Shown piece by piece: positions 24,618-32,995 of a stretch of DNA of 64,000 bases. Numbering within the stretch: the first letter of the stretch is position 1; each line of letters starts with the position of its first letter. The notes under the pieces are model-generated. The model was not told where the DNA came from. It was given only the letters and a program-made list of their open reading frames with translations, and made no database searches. The position numbers and the translations under genes were made by a program. Source of the DNA: Myxococcales bacterium (GTDB taxonomy: Bacteria > Myxococcota_A > Polyangia > Polyangiales > Ga0077539); contig JAEUKI010000024.1 of the NCBI GenBank assembly GCA_016793325.1, positions 87,130 through 151,129 of the forward strand, written 5' to 3'.

Positions 24618-25333
24618 GAAACGAGACGCTCGAGCGATGGGATGTCGTGTGGTCCGACGTGCAAACCTTCGACGCCAAGGCGCTCGAAGCCGCGGTGAGC
24701 GACGTGTTTGCAGGGCTCGAGCGAGAGCACGGGTCGCTCATCGTCTCGGAGAAGCCGCGCACCGACGGCAAGGGTCAGAAGTTGCCCGCCGTCGTTCGTT
24801 GGGGCGGCAAGCAAAGCGAACGCAGCGAGATCGCGCGCGCGCCGCTCACGGCGAAGCTCGTCTCGATGTTTCCTCACTGGTACGGGCGGGGGCGTTGGTA
24901 CGTCGGCAACGAGACGTTTGGCGGGTGCTTCTGCCACGGGCTTCCGATCGCGCTCGTCAGCGGTCCGGCTTCGGGCGCGAAGTGGGTCGTCAGCGAAGTG
25001 TTGGCGATGCTGAGCGCGCTTCAACAGTGGGCGCCACACATCGACCGCGTCGAGCACTGCGGGAACCGCGCTGAGCGCGCGGTGCTCGCGCACGACGCGA
25101 CCATCGCGATGATCGACGTGATGATCGACTCCAACTGGATCAGCGAGAGCTGGTACGGCTTCGTCGACGACGGCGTGCGATGGATGCTGCAAGCCGCGAC
25201 GGGCCTCTCGCCCAACGAGCCGCCGATCCGCAACGTGGCCTCGGCGAGCTTCGCGTTTTCGAGTTGGACGAGCCCGTCGAGCAGCCAGAAGAACAGCTTC
25301 GCCGACTCGATCGCCGCGCTGCTCGAGAGGTAA
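24614..25333 (+). CDS. Unknown protein coupled to the Fic gene
   Basis: 239 residues, ATG overlapping the Fic stop (ATGA). No signal peptide or membrane helix. Notable segments are Trp- and Cys-rich: FPHWYGRGRWYVGNETFGG, CFCHG, HCGNRAERAV. No known family is apparent. The tight coupling makes it a candidate target, modulator or antidote of the Fic protein, purely by position. Confidence 0.65.
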   Translation: MRNETLERWDVVWSDVQTFDAKALEAAVSDVFAGLEREHGSLIVSEKPRTDGKGQKLPAVVRWGGKQSERSEIARAPLTAKLVSMFPHWYGRGRWYVGNETFGGCFCHGLPIALVSGPASGAKWVVSEVLAMLSALQQWAPHIDRVEHCGNRAERAVLAHDATIAMIDVMIDSNWISESWYGFVDDGVRWMLQAATGLSPNEPPIRNVASASFAFSSWTSPSSSQKNSFADSIAALLER

Positions 25334-25371
25334 CTCCGACGCCCCGTTGGAAGAAGACACGCAACGTGCAT

Positions 25372-25393
25372 TCTCCTGGGAAATATCCCGAGA
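25372..25393. terminator. Bulged hairpin between convergent genes
   Basis: TCTC-CT-GGGA (25372-25381), loop AATA, TCCC-GAGA (25386-25393). It lies between the convergent stops at 25333 and 25431 and could help termination of either. No T-tract. Confidence 0.3.
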
Positions 25394-25430
25394 GACTCAG
25401 CCCGCGTGTCGCCAACGGAAGGCGTGACCC

Positions 25431-26390
25431 CTACCGCGCGAACGTCACGCTCGCGCGGACGGTTGCGCCCGTTCCGCTGTTGCGGAAGCGCTGCGCGCGC
25501 ACGGCGGCGCCGAGGCAGTCGCCCATGAGCGCGATCGGCTCGACCGACGACGACCACGCGGCGGCTTCGACTTCGCCGTTGGGTCGCAAGGTCACGCGCA
25601 TGTCACCGGCGCCCGCTGCGGTGCGCGCGCGGCGAAGCGCGGTCGCGTAGCACGCTTGCATCGCGGGGAGCGCGACGCTGAGCTGGTTGCGCACCTCGGC
25701 GTCCGTGAGAACGCCGTGCGCGGCTTCGGCAGACGCAGCAGCGGCGGCGGCCGCAGCGGGTCGCGATCGAACCTCGAGCGGCTGCGCGATCGTGAGCTCG
25801 ATCGGCGGATTGACGAACGAGTAGCTGCGCCGAACCACGCCGCCGGTGGCGGGCATCCCGGTAAACGTGACGGCGCGCATCGCGGTCTCGATGCACGCGC
25901 GCGCTTGCGCGAGCCCGCCTTCGCCTTCGACGCGCACGTCGAGTCGCGTGACGGCGTTGGCGTTGGACACGGCGAACTCGACGTTGACGCGGCCTGCGGC
26001 TTCGGGCGCGGTCGAGAGGATCTCGTCGTAGCAGTGGGCGAGGGCGGCGTGCTGCGCGTCGAGCGCTGCGCGGACCGCGGCGCGCGCTGCGGAGTCGGGC
26101 GCTCCCGCAGAGGACGCAGCGGGCGTCGCGGACGCGCCGGCGCTCGGCGCACCCGCGTCCGAGTCACCCGCGGGCGTCGCGGCGCCAGCGTCGCTGTCGG
26201 CGGCGGGCGTCGCTGCTGCGGTCTCAGCGGCGGGCGCCGCGGTATCCGTGCGCTTGACCGTGGTCGCCTCGAACGAAAACGTCTCGGGCTCGGGGTTGGT
26301 CCACGCAACGGGAGGCGTCGAGCGCGCGCAGTGGGCGAAGAGCCCGAGCGCAGCGATCGTCGAAACAGTGCGAGAGAGGGTCATCTTCAT
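25431..26390 (-). CDS. AgmX/PglI C-terminal-domain-like protein (TonB-tail type), probable lipoprotein
   Basis: 319 residues from ATG 26390. An N-terminal hydrophobic segment ends at a Cys (LFAHC, imperfect lipobox). A long Ala/Asp/Pro/Ser/Gly-rich linker follows. Two TonB-C-like units come next: about 110-185 (HAALAHCYDEIL ... GRVNVEFAV ... ACIETAMRAVTF) and about 235-318 (MQACYATALRRA ... MRVTLRPNGEVEAAAW ... VRAQRF). In myxobacteria such domains occur in AgmX (gliding) and PglI, and contact envelope partners. The precise role is unknown. It is divergent from the helicase gene. Confidence 0.78.
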   Translation of the reverse strand: MKMTLSRTVSTIAALGLFAHCARSTPPVAWTNPEPETFSFEATTVKRTDTAAPAAETAAATPAADSDAGAATPAGDSDAGAPSAGASATPAASSAGAPDSAARAAVRAALDAQHAALAHCYDEILSTAPEAAGRVNVEFAVSNANAVTRLDVRVEGEGGLAQARACIETAMRAVTFTGMPATGGVVRRSYSFVNPPIELTIAQPLEVRSRPAAAAAAAASAEAAHGVLTDAEVRNQLSVALPAMQACYATALRRARTAAGAGDMRVTLRPNGEVEAAAWSSSVEPIALMGDCLGAAVRAQRFRNSGTGATVRASVTFAR

Positions 26391-26471
26391 CGGCAGTGGG
26401 GTGGTACCCGAACCCGAGCCCGCCGAAAAGTGCGCCTGCCGTCTCCGGTCGGTGTAGTGGGGAGGACGCTC

Positions 26472-28502
26472 ATGGCATTTCCGCTGAATCCCGCGCAAAA
26501 GGCTGCCGTCGAGCACCCTGGCGGTCCGCTGTTGATCATCGCGGGCGCAGGCTCGGGCAAGACACGCGTCATTACCCAGCGAATCACCCGGCTGATCGAG
26601 CAGGGAAACCTCCCTTCGACGATCTTCGCGGTGACCTTCACGAACAAGGCCGCCGCGGAGATGGCCGAGCGGCTCGAGCACCAAGTCGGCAAGATCGCGC
26701 ACGACGTGTGGATCAGCACGTTTCACGCGCTCGGCGCAGAGATCGTCCGTCGCGAGGCCAAGCACGTGGCCGCGGGCGAGAAGTTCGTCGTGTACGACGC
26801 GGCCGACACGCTCGGCGTCGTCAAAGAGATCCTTCGAGAGCTGAAGCTCGCGAACAAGAGCTTGGACGCAGGCGCGATCCTCGCGCGGATTTCGCACGCG
26901 AAGAACGCCCTCATCGACGTGGACAAGATGCCCGTCGAGAGCGACTACGACGAGGTCGCGGTGCGCGCCTACCCGCGCTACGTCCAGACGATGAAGCGCC
27001 TCAACGCGCTCGACTTCGACGATTTGATCTTGGTTCCCTTGAGGCTCCTGCGCGAAGTGAAGGAGATCCGCGAGCGCTGGCACCAGCAAGCGCGGCACTT
27101 GCTCGTCGACGAGTTTCAGGACACGTCGATCGCGCAGCTCTTGTTCGTGCAGTCCCTCGCGGGGCCGCGCAAAGAGGTCTTCTGCGTGGGCGACGACGAC
27201 CAGAGCATCTACGGCTGGCGCGGGGCCGAGGTGAAGAACGTCATCGAGTTCGCCAAGTATTTTCCAGGGGCGCGGACGGTTGCGCTCGAGCAGAACTACC
27301 GCTCGCGACAGCCCATCTTGGACGTCGCAAACGCGGCCATCGCGCCGAGCGAGCGGGCGTATCCGAAGAAGCTCTTCAGCGACAAGAAGCAGGGCGAGAA
27401 GCCCGTCCTCGTCGAGTGCGACACGCACGAGAGCGAGGTGCGCTTCGTGATGGACACGATGCAGGCCGCGCTTCGCGACGGGCTCAAGCGCTCGGACATC
27501 GCGGTGCTCTATCGCTCCAACGGCCTCGCCAAGCCCTTCGAAGAGGCCCTTCGCCTCGCCAACATCCCCTACAAGCTCATCGGCGGAACGAGCTTCTACG
27601 AGCGTCGCGAGGTCAAAGACCTCTCGGCGTACCTGCGCCTCGCGGTGCACCTGCAAGACGACATCTCGTTTCGTCGCGTGGTGAACTACCCGACGCGAGG
27701 CATCGGCGACACGAGCTTCGAGCGCATCGAGCGCCACGCGCGCGCGCATGGAAAACACCTGTTCGAAGCGTCGAAGAACTGGCACTCGATCAAGGACCTC
27801 GACGACCGCGCCGGGCGCTCGCTCGAGATGTTCGTGAAGATCGTCGAGACGACGCGCGCGCAGATCGAAGAGGGCAAGACGCTCGTCGAGACTGCAAAAT
27901 GGCTCGCCAACGAGATCGGCTTGTACGCGGACATCATGGCGGCGGGGCCGACGGAGGCGACGGCGACCAAGCGCTGGGGCAACATCGAAGAGTTCTATCG
28001 AACGCTCGAGCGCATCCCGTGCACGAGCTTGAAGGACGCGCGCTCGGCGCTCGCGAAGCTCTCGCTTCGGTTCAGCGAAGAAGAAGAAGACCCAGGACAA
28101 CAAGTGGTCCTCTCGTCGCTTCACGGCTCGAAGGGGCTGGAGTTTTCTCTGGTTTTTCTCGTCGGCTGCGACGACGGGATTATTCCCCACTCGCGCGTCG
28201 ACAACCCCAAGGCCACGGACATTCAGGGAACGTTGGACCCCGCCGAAGAGCGACGGCTCTTCTACGTGGGCGTCACGCGCGCGAAGGACAAGCTCTACAT
28301 GTTGCGCGCGAAGACCCGCGCGTATCGCGGCGGAGCCAAGCCCATGATGCCGTCGCGGTTTCTGCGGGATGTTCCGCTCGAGCTCTACGAGCGACGGTCG
28401 TACGCAGGGCCGCCCGTGATGGGCGCGACGGACATGGCCGCCAAGGCGCGCGCGGCCCGAGAGCTGCTCGCGAAGCTCAAGGGGTCGACGCCGACGCCGT
28501 GA
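26472..28502 (+). CDS. UvrD/Rep-family ATP-dependent 3'-5' DNA helicase
   Basis: 676 residues, ATG preceded by GGAGGA at 5 bases. All SF1A helicase motifs are visible: I AGAGSGKT (24-31), Ia FTNKAA, II VDEFQD, III GDDDQSIYGWRG, IV QNYRS, V SSLHGSKGLEF and VI FYVGVTRAKDKL. It unwinds DNA during repair, replication restart or recombination. Length is closer to Rep than to UvrD/PcrA, and the usual C-terminal RNA-polymerase-binding tail of PcrA is not apparent. I do not assign rep or uvrD. Confidence 0.95.
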   Translation: MAFPLNPAQKAAVEHPGGPLLIIAGAGSGKTRVITQRITRLIEQGNLPSTIFAVTFTNKAAAEMAERLEHQVGKIAHDVWISTFHALGAEIVRREAKHVAAGEKFVVYDAADTLGVVKEILRELKLANKSLDAGAILARISHAKNALIDVDKMPVESDYDEVAVRAYPRYVQTMKRLNALDFDDLILVPLRLLREVKEIRERWHQQARHLLVDEFQDTSIAQLLFVQSLAGPRKEVFCVGDDDQSIYGWRGAEVKNVIEFAKYFPGARTVALEQNYRSRQPILDVANAAIAPSERAYPKKLFSDKKQGEKPVLVECDTHESEVRFVMDTMQAALRDGLKRSDIAVLYRSNGLAKPFEEALRLANIPYKLIGGTSFYERREVKDLSAYLRLAVHLQDDISFRRVVNYPTRGIGDTSFERIERHARAHGKHLFEASKNWHSIKDLDDRAGRSLEMFVKIVETTRAQIEEGKTLVETAKWLANEIGLYADIMAAGPTEATATKRWGNIEEFYRTLERIPCTSLKDARSALAKLSLRFSEEEEDPGQQVVLSSLHGSKGLEFSLVFLVGCDDGIIPHSRVDNPKATDIQGTLDPAEERRLFYVGVTRAKDKLYMLRAKTRAYRGGAKPMMPSRFLRDVPLELYERRSYAGPPVMGATDMAAKARAARELLAKLKGSTPTP

Positions 28503-28578
28503 CAAAGGGCGTCCCGACCGGGTCCGAGCGGAGTGCGCCAATGATTTCCGCGCTACGCTCGTCGGACCCGTCGCCCCT

Positions 28579-31071
28579 ATGCTGCGCTGTCCTCACTGCA
28601 CGCGAATCTACGACTCGCACGTCGAGCGTTGCCCGAGGCACGGCGCGCTCGAGCCGTGCGACGCCGTTCGACTCTGCGACGCGCTCGAGCACGATCGCTC
28701 GACGCGGTCGCCCTCCGAGGTGCTCGCGCTGATCGACGCCGCGCTCGCCGCCGACAGCGCCGGCGGAACGCAGCTCTCTCCCAAACAGCTCTACGTCGCG
28801 AAGGGAGCGACGCTCGCCTTCGCCGGGTACGCGGGACTGCCGCCTGCGGACGCGCTCGACGACGCGTTGCACGACCCGCTCGACGTCGCTCGCAAGAGCG
28901 AGCGCGAGCGCGAGGCGTACCGAGTCGCGGCCCTCGCGTTCGAGTTGTTCGCAGGAAGCCCAGCGTTCGTCGCGAAGAACGCGAAGGCCGTCGTCGTTCG
29001 AAAGCGGCTCGAAGCCCCGCCGTCGCTCGCGGCGGTCCGGCCCGACTTGCCCGCCTCCGTGTCCGCGCTCGTGTCGTCGGCGCTCGATGATCGCGGCGCG
29101 AGTCCCGACGCTGCGGCGTTCGTCGCTGCGCTTCGAGCGGCAGTGGCGTCGTCGCAACCAGCGTTCGCCGAGGCCGCGCTCGCGGCTCCTTCGCCGGCGA
29201 TGGGCGCCCCGATCCGCGCGTCCGCACCCACCGCGATCGCGCCGTTCGGCGCGCAGAGCGCTGGGCCTCCGGCGCCGTTGGCCGCGCCTGCGCCTGCCCG
29301 AGGCAGCGGCGGCGTAATCGCGATCGTCGTCGTGGCCGTGTTGCTCGCGGCGTTCGCAGGCAGCGCGATCTTTTTCGTGAGCGGTCGCTCGAGCCCGTCG
29401 AGGGTCGGGCACGAAGAGCTCCACCAGAGTTCGGCAGCGGATCAACCCGCGATGCCGATGCAGACCGCGCAGGGCGCGAGCGCGACCGTCGCGCCTTCGA
29501 CCCCGATCGGCGTGACGACACCCACGCCCACGCCTACGCCCACGTCGCCCTCGAACGGGCCAACGACCAGGACGACGGTCACGGGCCAGTCGTCGCCGAA
29601 TGCCGCGGATATTCCCAACCAACCGGGGACGAGGCGCCAAGTTCGGCGCCCGGGTGGAGGCGGTCGCGACGACGGAACGGCCAGCGATTCGCTGACTCCC
29701 GCGCCTCTCGAGCCACCGGCGCCCGCCCACGGCACGTCGCTCTCGTCGAACGACACCCCGAGGCCGGCCACAACAGAGCCCGACCCCCAGCATCGCTCGG
29801 CTGGAGGCGCCGGCGCTCCGACGCGACGCGAAGGCACGACCAACACCGTCGATCCGCCCGCGCCCGGTCGCTCGGAGCCCGCGAGCGTCGAGGCGCCCAC
29901 GTCGAAGGCTCCGTGGCTCGCCGGCGTGGCGATCAGCGCCGCGTTGATTTTGTGCGCGCTATTCTTGTGGCGTCGCGCGCGCAACAGCGCACGCGCCCTC
30001 GCGCCGTCGTCGAACGCGCCCGAGGCGCCCGCGACGCGCGCGGCCCTCGTGGCGACGCGCAACTCGATCACGGACAGCGTTCAGCTCCCGCACCCAGCGT
30101 ATTCGCAGACGATTCCCGCAGCGGGCTTGGCGAACTCCGGCGGCGCTGTGGACGCGCTCGCGCGGACCGAGGTGGTCGACGCGTCCGTTCCGGGAGGCGC
30201 GCGGTCGAGCGCCGCGACGCAGCGGCAGCCCGCGGAGTTCAGGCCATTTTCGATCGGCGCGTACCAGTGCTTCGAGCAGCTCGGCGAGGGCGCGATGGGC
30301 ATCGTGTACAAAGCGCGCCACGAAGCGTCGGACAGGCTGTGCGCCGTGAAGGTGCTCGTCCCCGACCTCGCGGAGAGGCCCGACGCGGCGGCGCAGTTTC
30401 GTCGCGAGGCCGCGCTCGCGGCGAGCGTTCAACACCCGAACACCGTCGTCGTGTACGACTTCGGCGAGCTCGACGGAGGGTTGCTCTACCTCGTGATGGA
30501 GCTGCTCGACGGCCGCACGCTCGAGGCGCTCATGCGCGAGCGAAGGCCCTCGAAGCTCGAGGCGCTCGAGCTCGTTCGACAGTTGAGCGACGGGCTCGAC
30601 GCGCTGCACAGCGCGGGCATCGTTCACCAAGACCTCAAGCCGCAGAACGTCATGGTGATCGACGAGAACAAGTCTCGACCCGTCGTGAAGATCGTCGACT
30701 TCGGGCTCGCGCGGCTCGTGGGCGCTGATCCGATCGAAGCGCCCTCGGGCATGCGTCGCATCTCGGGAACGCCGCTCTACATGGCGCCCGAACAAGCGAG
30801 GGCCGACGATCGGATTGGGCCCAGCGCCGATCTGTTCGCGCTCGCCGTGGTCGCGTACGAAGTCCTCGCGGGGACCGCGCCGTTCGAGCTCGACGGACGC
30901 ACGGTGTCGCAGGTCGTCCTCGAGCGCGCGTCGGGGCACTTTCGCGCCAAGCCCACAGGCCGCGCGGAGCTCGACGCCCTCTTCGAGCACGGGCTCGCCG
31001 CGGATCCTTCGCTTCGCCCGTCGTCAGCGCGAGATTTCTTCGCAAAGATGAGCGCGGCGGTCGCGGCCTGA
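28579..31071 (+). CDS. Transmembrane Ser/Thr protein kinase with zinc ribbon and a kinase C-lobe remnant
   Basis: 830 residues. Order: zinc-ribbon-like CPHC...CPRHG (4-21); a segment (about 65-188) resembling only the C-lobe of a kinase (AALAFELFAGSPAF, RPDLPASVSALVSSALD, SPDAAAFVAAL) without nucleotide-binding parts; TM1 about 245-267; a Pro/Thr-rich linker; TM2 about 446-464; a full Hanks-type kinase (556-828) with LGEGAMG, Lys591, HQD (683-685), DFG (707) and APE. The HRD Arg is Gln, so it is a non-RD kinase. The N-terminal remnant looks like a pseudokinase tail. Likely a membrane signalling kinase of the type abundant in myxobacteria; substrates unknown. Confidence 0.88.
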   Translation: MLRCPHCTRIYDSHVERCPRHGALEPCDAVRLCDALEHDRSTRSPSEVLALIDAALAADSAGGTQLSPKQLYVAKGATLAFAGYAGLPPADALDDALHDPLDVARKSEREREAYRVAALAFELFAGSPAFVAKNAKAVVVRKRLEAPPSLAAVRPDLPASVSALVSSALDDRGASPDAAAFVAALRAAVASSQPAFAEAALAAPSPAMGAPIRASAPTAIAPFGAQSAGPPAPLAAPAPARGSGGVIAIVVVAVLLAAFAGSAIFFVSGRSSPSRVGHEELHQSSAADQPAMPMQTAQGASATVAPSTPIGVTTPTPTPTPTSPSNGPTTRTTVTGQSSPNAADIPNQPGTRRQVRRPGGGGRDDGTASDSLTPAPLEPPAPAHGTSLSSNDTPRPATTEPDPQHRSAGGAGAPTRREGTTNTVDPPAPGRSEPASVEAPTSKAPWLAGVAISAALILCALFLWRRARNSARALAPSSNAPEAPATRAALVATRNSITDSVQLPHPAYSQTIPAAGLANSGGAVDALARTEVVDASVPGGARSSAATQRQPAEFRPFSIGAYQCFEQLGEGAMGIVYKARHEASDRLCAVKVLVPDLAERPDAAAQFRREAALAASVQHPNTVVVYDFGELDGGLLYLVMELLDGRTLEALMRERRPSKLEALELVRQLSDGLDALHSAGIVHQDLKPQNVMVIDENKSRPVVKIVDFGLARLVGADPIEAPSGMRRISGTPLYMAPEQARADDRIGPSADLFALAVVAYEVLAGTAPFELDGRTVSQVVLERASGHFRAKPTGRAELDALFEHGLAADPSLRPSSARDFFAKMSAAVAA

Positions 31072-31072
31072 G

Positions 31073-31086
31073 CAGAGGCCCCTCTG
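31073..31086 (+). terminator. Short hairpin after the kinase gene
   Basis: CAGAGG-CC-CCTCTG begins right after the kinase stop. It is GC-rich but lacks a T-tract, so it is only a possible 3' end structure. Confidence 0.25.
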
Positions 31087-31210
31087 ACGCGCTGAGCGCC
31101 CGGTACGCGCTCGGCTGACACGGAGCAATTGGTGCTGCGCTCCGTCGCCGTTCGCGCGACAATCGTCGATCTCGTACGAGTCAACCGGCTCGCGAATCGG
31201 AGGCGTCGTC

Positions 31211-32971
31211 ATGCTTGTCGCGCGAAGAAACGGCTTGTTGGGGTTGTCGCTGCTCGTCGGCGCCGTCGCGTCGCTCGGCGCAGCGTGCAGCGAAGATCCG
31301 ATGATGATGAACCTGCCCGACGGAGCGCGGCCCGACGTTCCCGTCGCAGATTCGCCTCGCCCTCCGATCGATGGGACGGGGCCCGTGTGCGTCGACACAG
31401 ACATGGACGGCGTCGCCGACAACCTCGAGACGACGGGCGACACCGACGGCGACGGAACGCCGAACGCCCGCGACGACGACTCCGACGGCGACGGCTTCAG
31501 CGACGAGATCGAGGGGCGCCGTAACTATCCGGGCTACGAAGCCATGGCGCTCCCCGCGCTCGTGTGCGGCGCTCCGCCCGCGTCGTGCGACAGCGACGCG
31601 ACGCCCAATTTCATGGACACCGACTCGGACGACGACGGGTTGACCGACGCCGAAGAGCGCGAGGCGCGCTCGAATCCGTGCGCGAGCGACACGGACATGG
31701 ACGGTGTTCCCGACCTCACCGAGCGCGCGGCGGGCAGCGACCCCACGAGCGCCACGAGCATGCCTCCGATGGGAGCGCTCTACGTCACGCTGCCGCACAG
31801 CACGCCGGCCAACCCGCAGCCGCATCAGTTTCGCGAGTTCGAGTTTCAGACCCGGATCCGCGCGGCGGACATCATGTTCTTCGTCGACACGACGGGCTCG
31901 ATGCAGCGCACGATCGACACGCTGCGCACGACGCTCTCGACGCGGATCGTGATGCCCCTCGTGGCGATGCTCGGCGGAGCGGACGTGCGCTACGGCGTCG
32001 CGGATTTCAGGGACGTCCCCAACGGGACCTACGGCGCGTCGAGCGACTGGATCCTGCGTGTACGGCAGAAGCCCGACGCGAACGCGTCGCTCACGCTGAC
32101 GGCGATCGGACAGATGCGCGCTGCGCTCGGCGGCGATTGGCCCGAGTCGCAGGTCGAAGCGCTCTACCAAGCGCTCGAGGGCGACGGGATCACTGGACAC
32201 GAGTCGGACGACACCCCCTCGCGAACGATGGGCGGGATGGGCTGGGCCGGTCGCGTCAACCGCGACGCGCACTGCGACGGAGTCCCTGGCTCGTTCGGGT
32301 GGGGCTGCTTCCAGACGGGCCGCGTGCCGATCCTCGTGTTGTTCAGCGACGCTGATTGGCACAACGGAGCGTTCGGGTCCTACCCGTACTCGGACATCCG
32401 AGGCATGCACAACTATTCAAACCTGCGCGCGGCGATGCTCCGCCGCGGGGCGTACTACGTCGGGATCGACGTCGGAATGGGCCGCGACACGTTCGTTCAG
32501 TCCGAGCAGCTCGCGCGCGAGTCGGGGACGCTCGACGCGATGGGCAACCCCATCGTGTTCAACAACCCCGGCGGCGGCCCCGAGATCGCGGACTCCGTCG
32601 TCACCGCCATCACGTCGATCATCAACGGAACGCGGCAGAATATCACCACGCGCACGGACCCCGACGCGATGGAGATGCGCATCGCCGCCCCGCGCACGAC
32701 GGCGGACTTCGTCAAAGCCGTCACGCCGCTGCGCGGGATGCCCGACGCGCCCGCGGGCTTCGATCGCTTCGACGCGACGACGTTCTTCAACGTCGCGCCC
32801 TCGACGCGAGTCACGTTCCGCGTGGATTTTCACAACGATTTTCAGCCTGGTGGTCGCACGGCGCAGCTGTTTCGAACGACGATCGTCGTGCTCGGTCGCG
32901 CGAACTCGGAGGTCGATCGGCGGCCGGTGTTCATCATCGTTCCTGGCGCGGACGCGAACGTCCCTGGTTGA
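31211..32971 (+). CDS. VWA-domain lipoprotein with thrombospondin type 3-like repeats
   Basis: 586 residues; GGAGG lies about 8 bases before the ATG. Lipobox LGAAC at about 22-26, an Asp/Pro linker, then calcium-binding DxDxDG repeats (DTDMDGVADNLE, DTDGDGTPNARDDD, DTDSDDDGLTDAEE, DTDMDGVPDLTE; about 60-180). A von Willebrand A domain follows, with the MIDAS motif DTTGSM near residue 226 and a split VWA core out to about 480. The C-terminal 100 residues are beta-rich. VWA with type-3 repeats suggests a Ca-stabilised surface adhesion protein. The next gene starts 24 bases downstream and is also a lipoprotein. Confidence 0.85.
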   Translation: MLVARRNGLLGLSLLVGAVASLGAACSEDPMMMNLPDGARPDVPVADSPRPPIDGTGPVCVDTDMDGVADNLETTGDTDGDGTPNARDDDSDGDGFSDEIEGRRNYPGYEAMALPALVCGAPPASCDSDATPNFMDTDSDDDGLTDAEEREARSNPCASDTDMDGVPDLTERAAGSDPTSATSMPPMGALYVTLPHSTPANPQPHQFREFEFQTRIRAADIMFFVDTTGSMQRTIDTLRTTLSTRIVMPLVAMLGGADVRYGVADFRDVPNGTYGASSDWILRVRQKPDANASLTLTAIGQMRAALGGDWPESQVEALYQALEGDGITGHESDDTPSRTMGGMGWAGRVNRDAHCDGVPGSFGWGCFQTGRVPILVLFSDADWHNGAFGSYPYSDIRGMHNYSNLRAAMLRRGAYYVGIDVGMGRDTFVQSEQLARESGTLDAMGNPIVFNNPGGGPEIADSVVTAITSIINGTRQNITTRTDPDAMEMRIAAPRTTADFVKAVTPLRGMPDAPAGFDRFDATTFFNVAPSTRVTFRVDFHNDFQPGGRTAQLFRTTIVVLGRANSEVDRRPVFIIVPGADANVPG

Positions 32972-32995
32972 TCGACGCGTAGACGGAGAAGCACC

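Noticed and set aside
23919..25333. Classical Fic toxin-antitoxin pair
   Set aside because: The partner is downstream, large and lacks the inhibitory helix motif of FicA-type antitoxins, and none is seen in the Fic chain.
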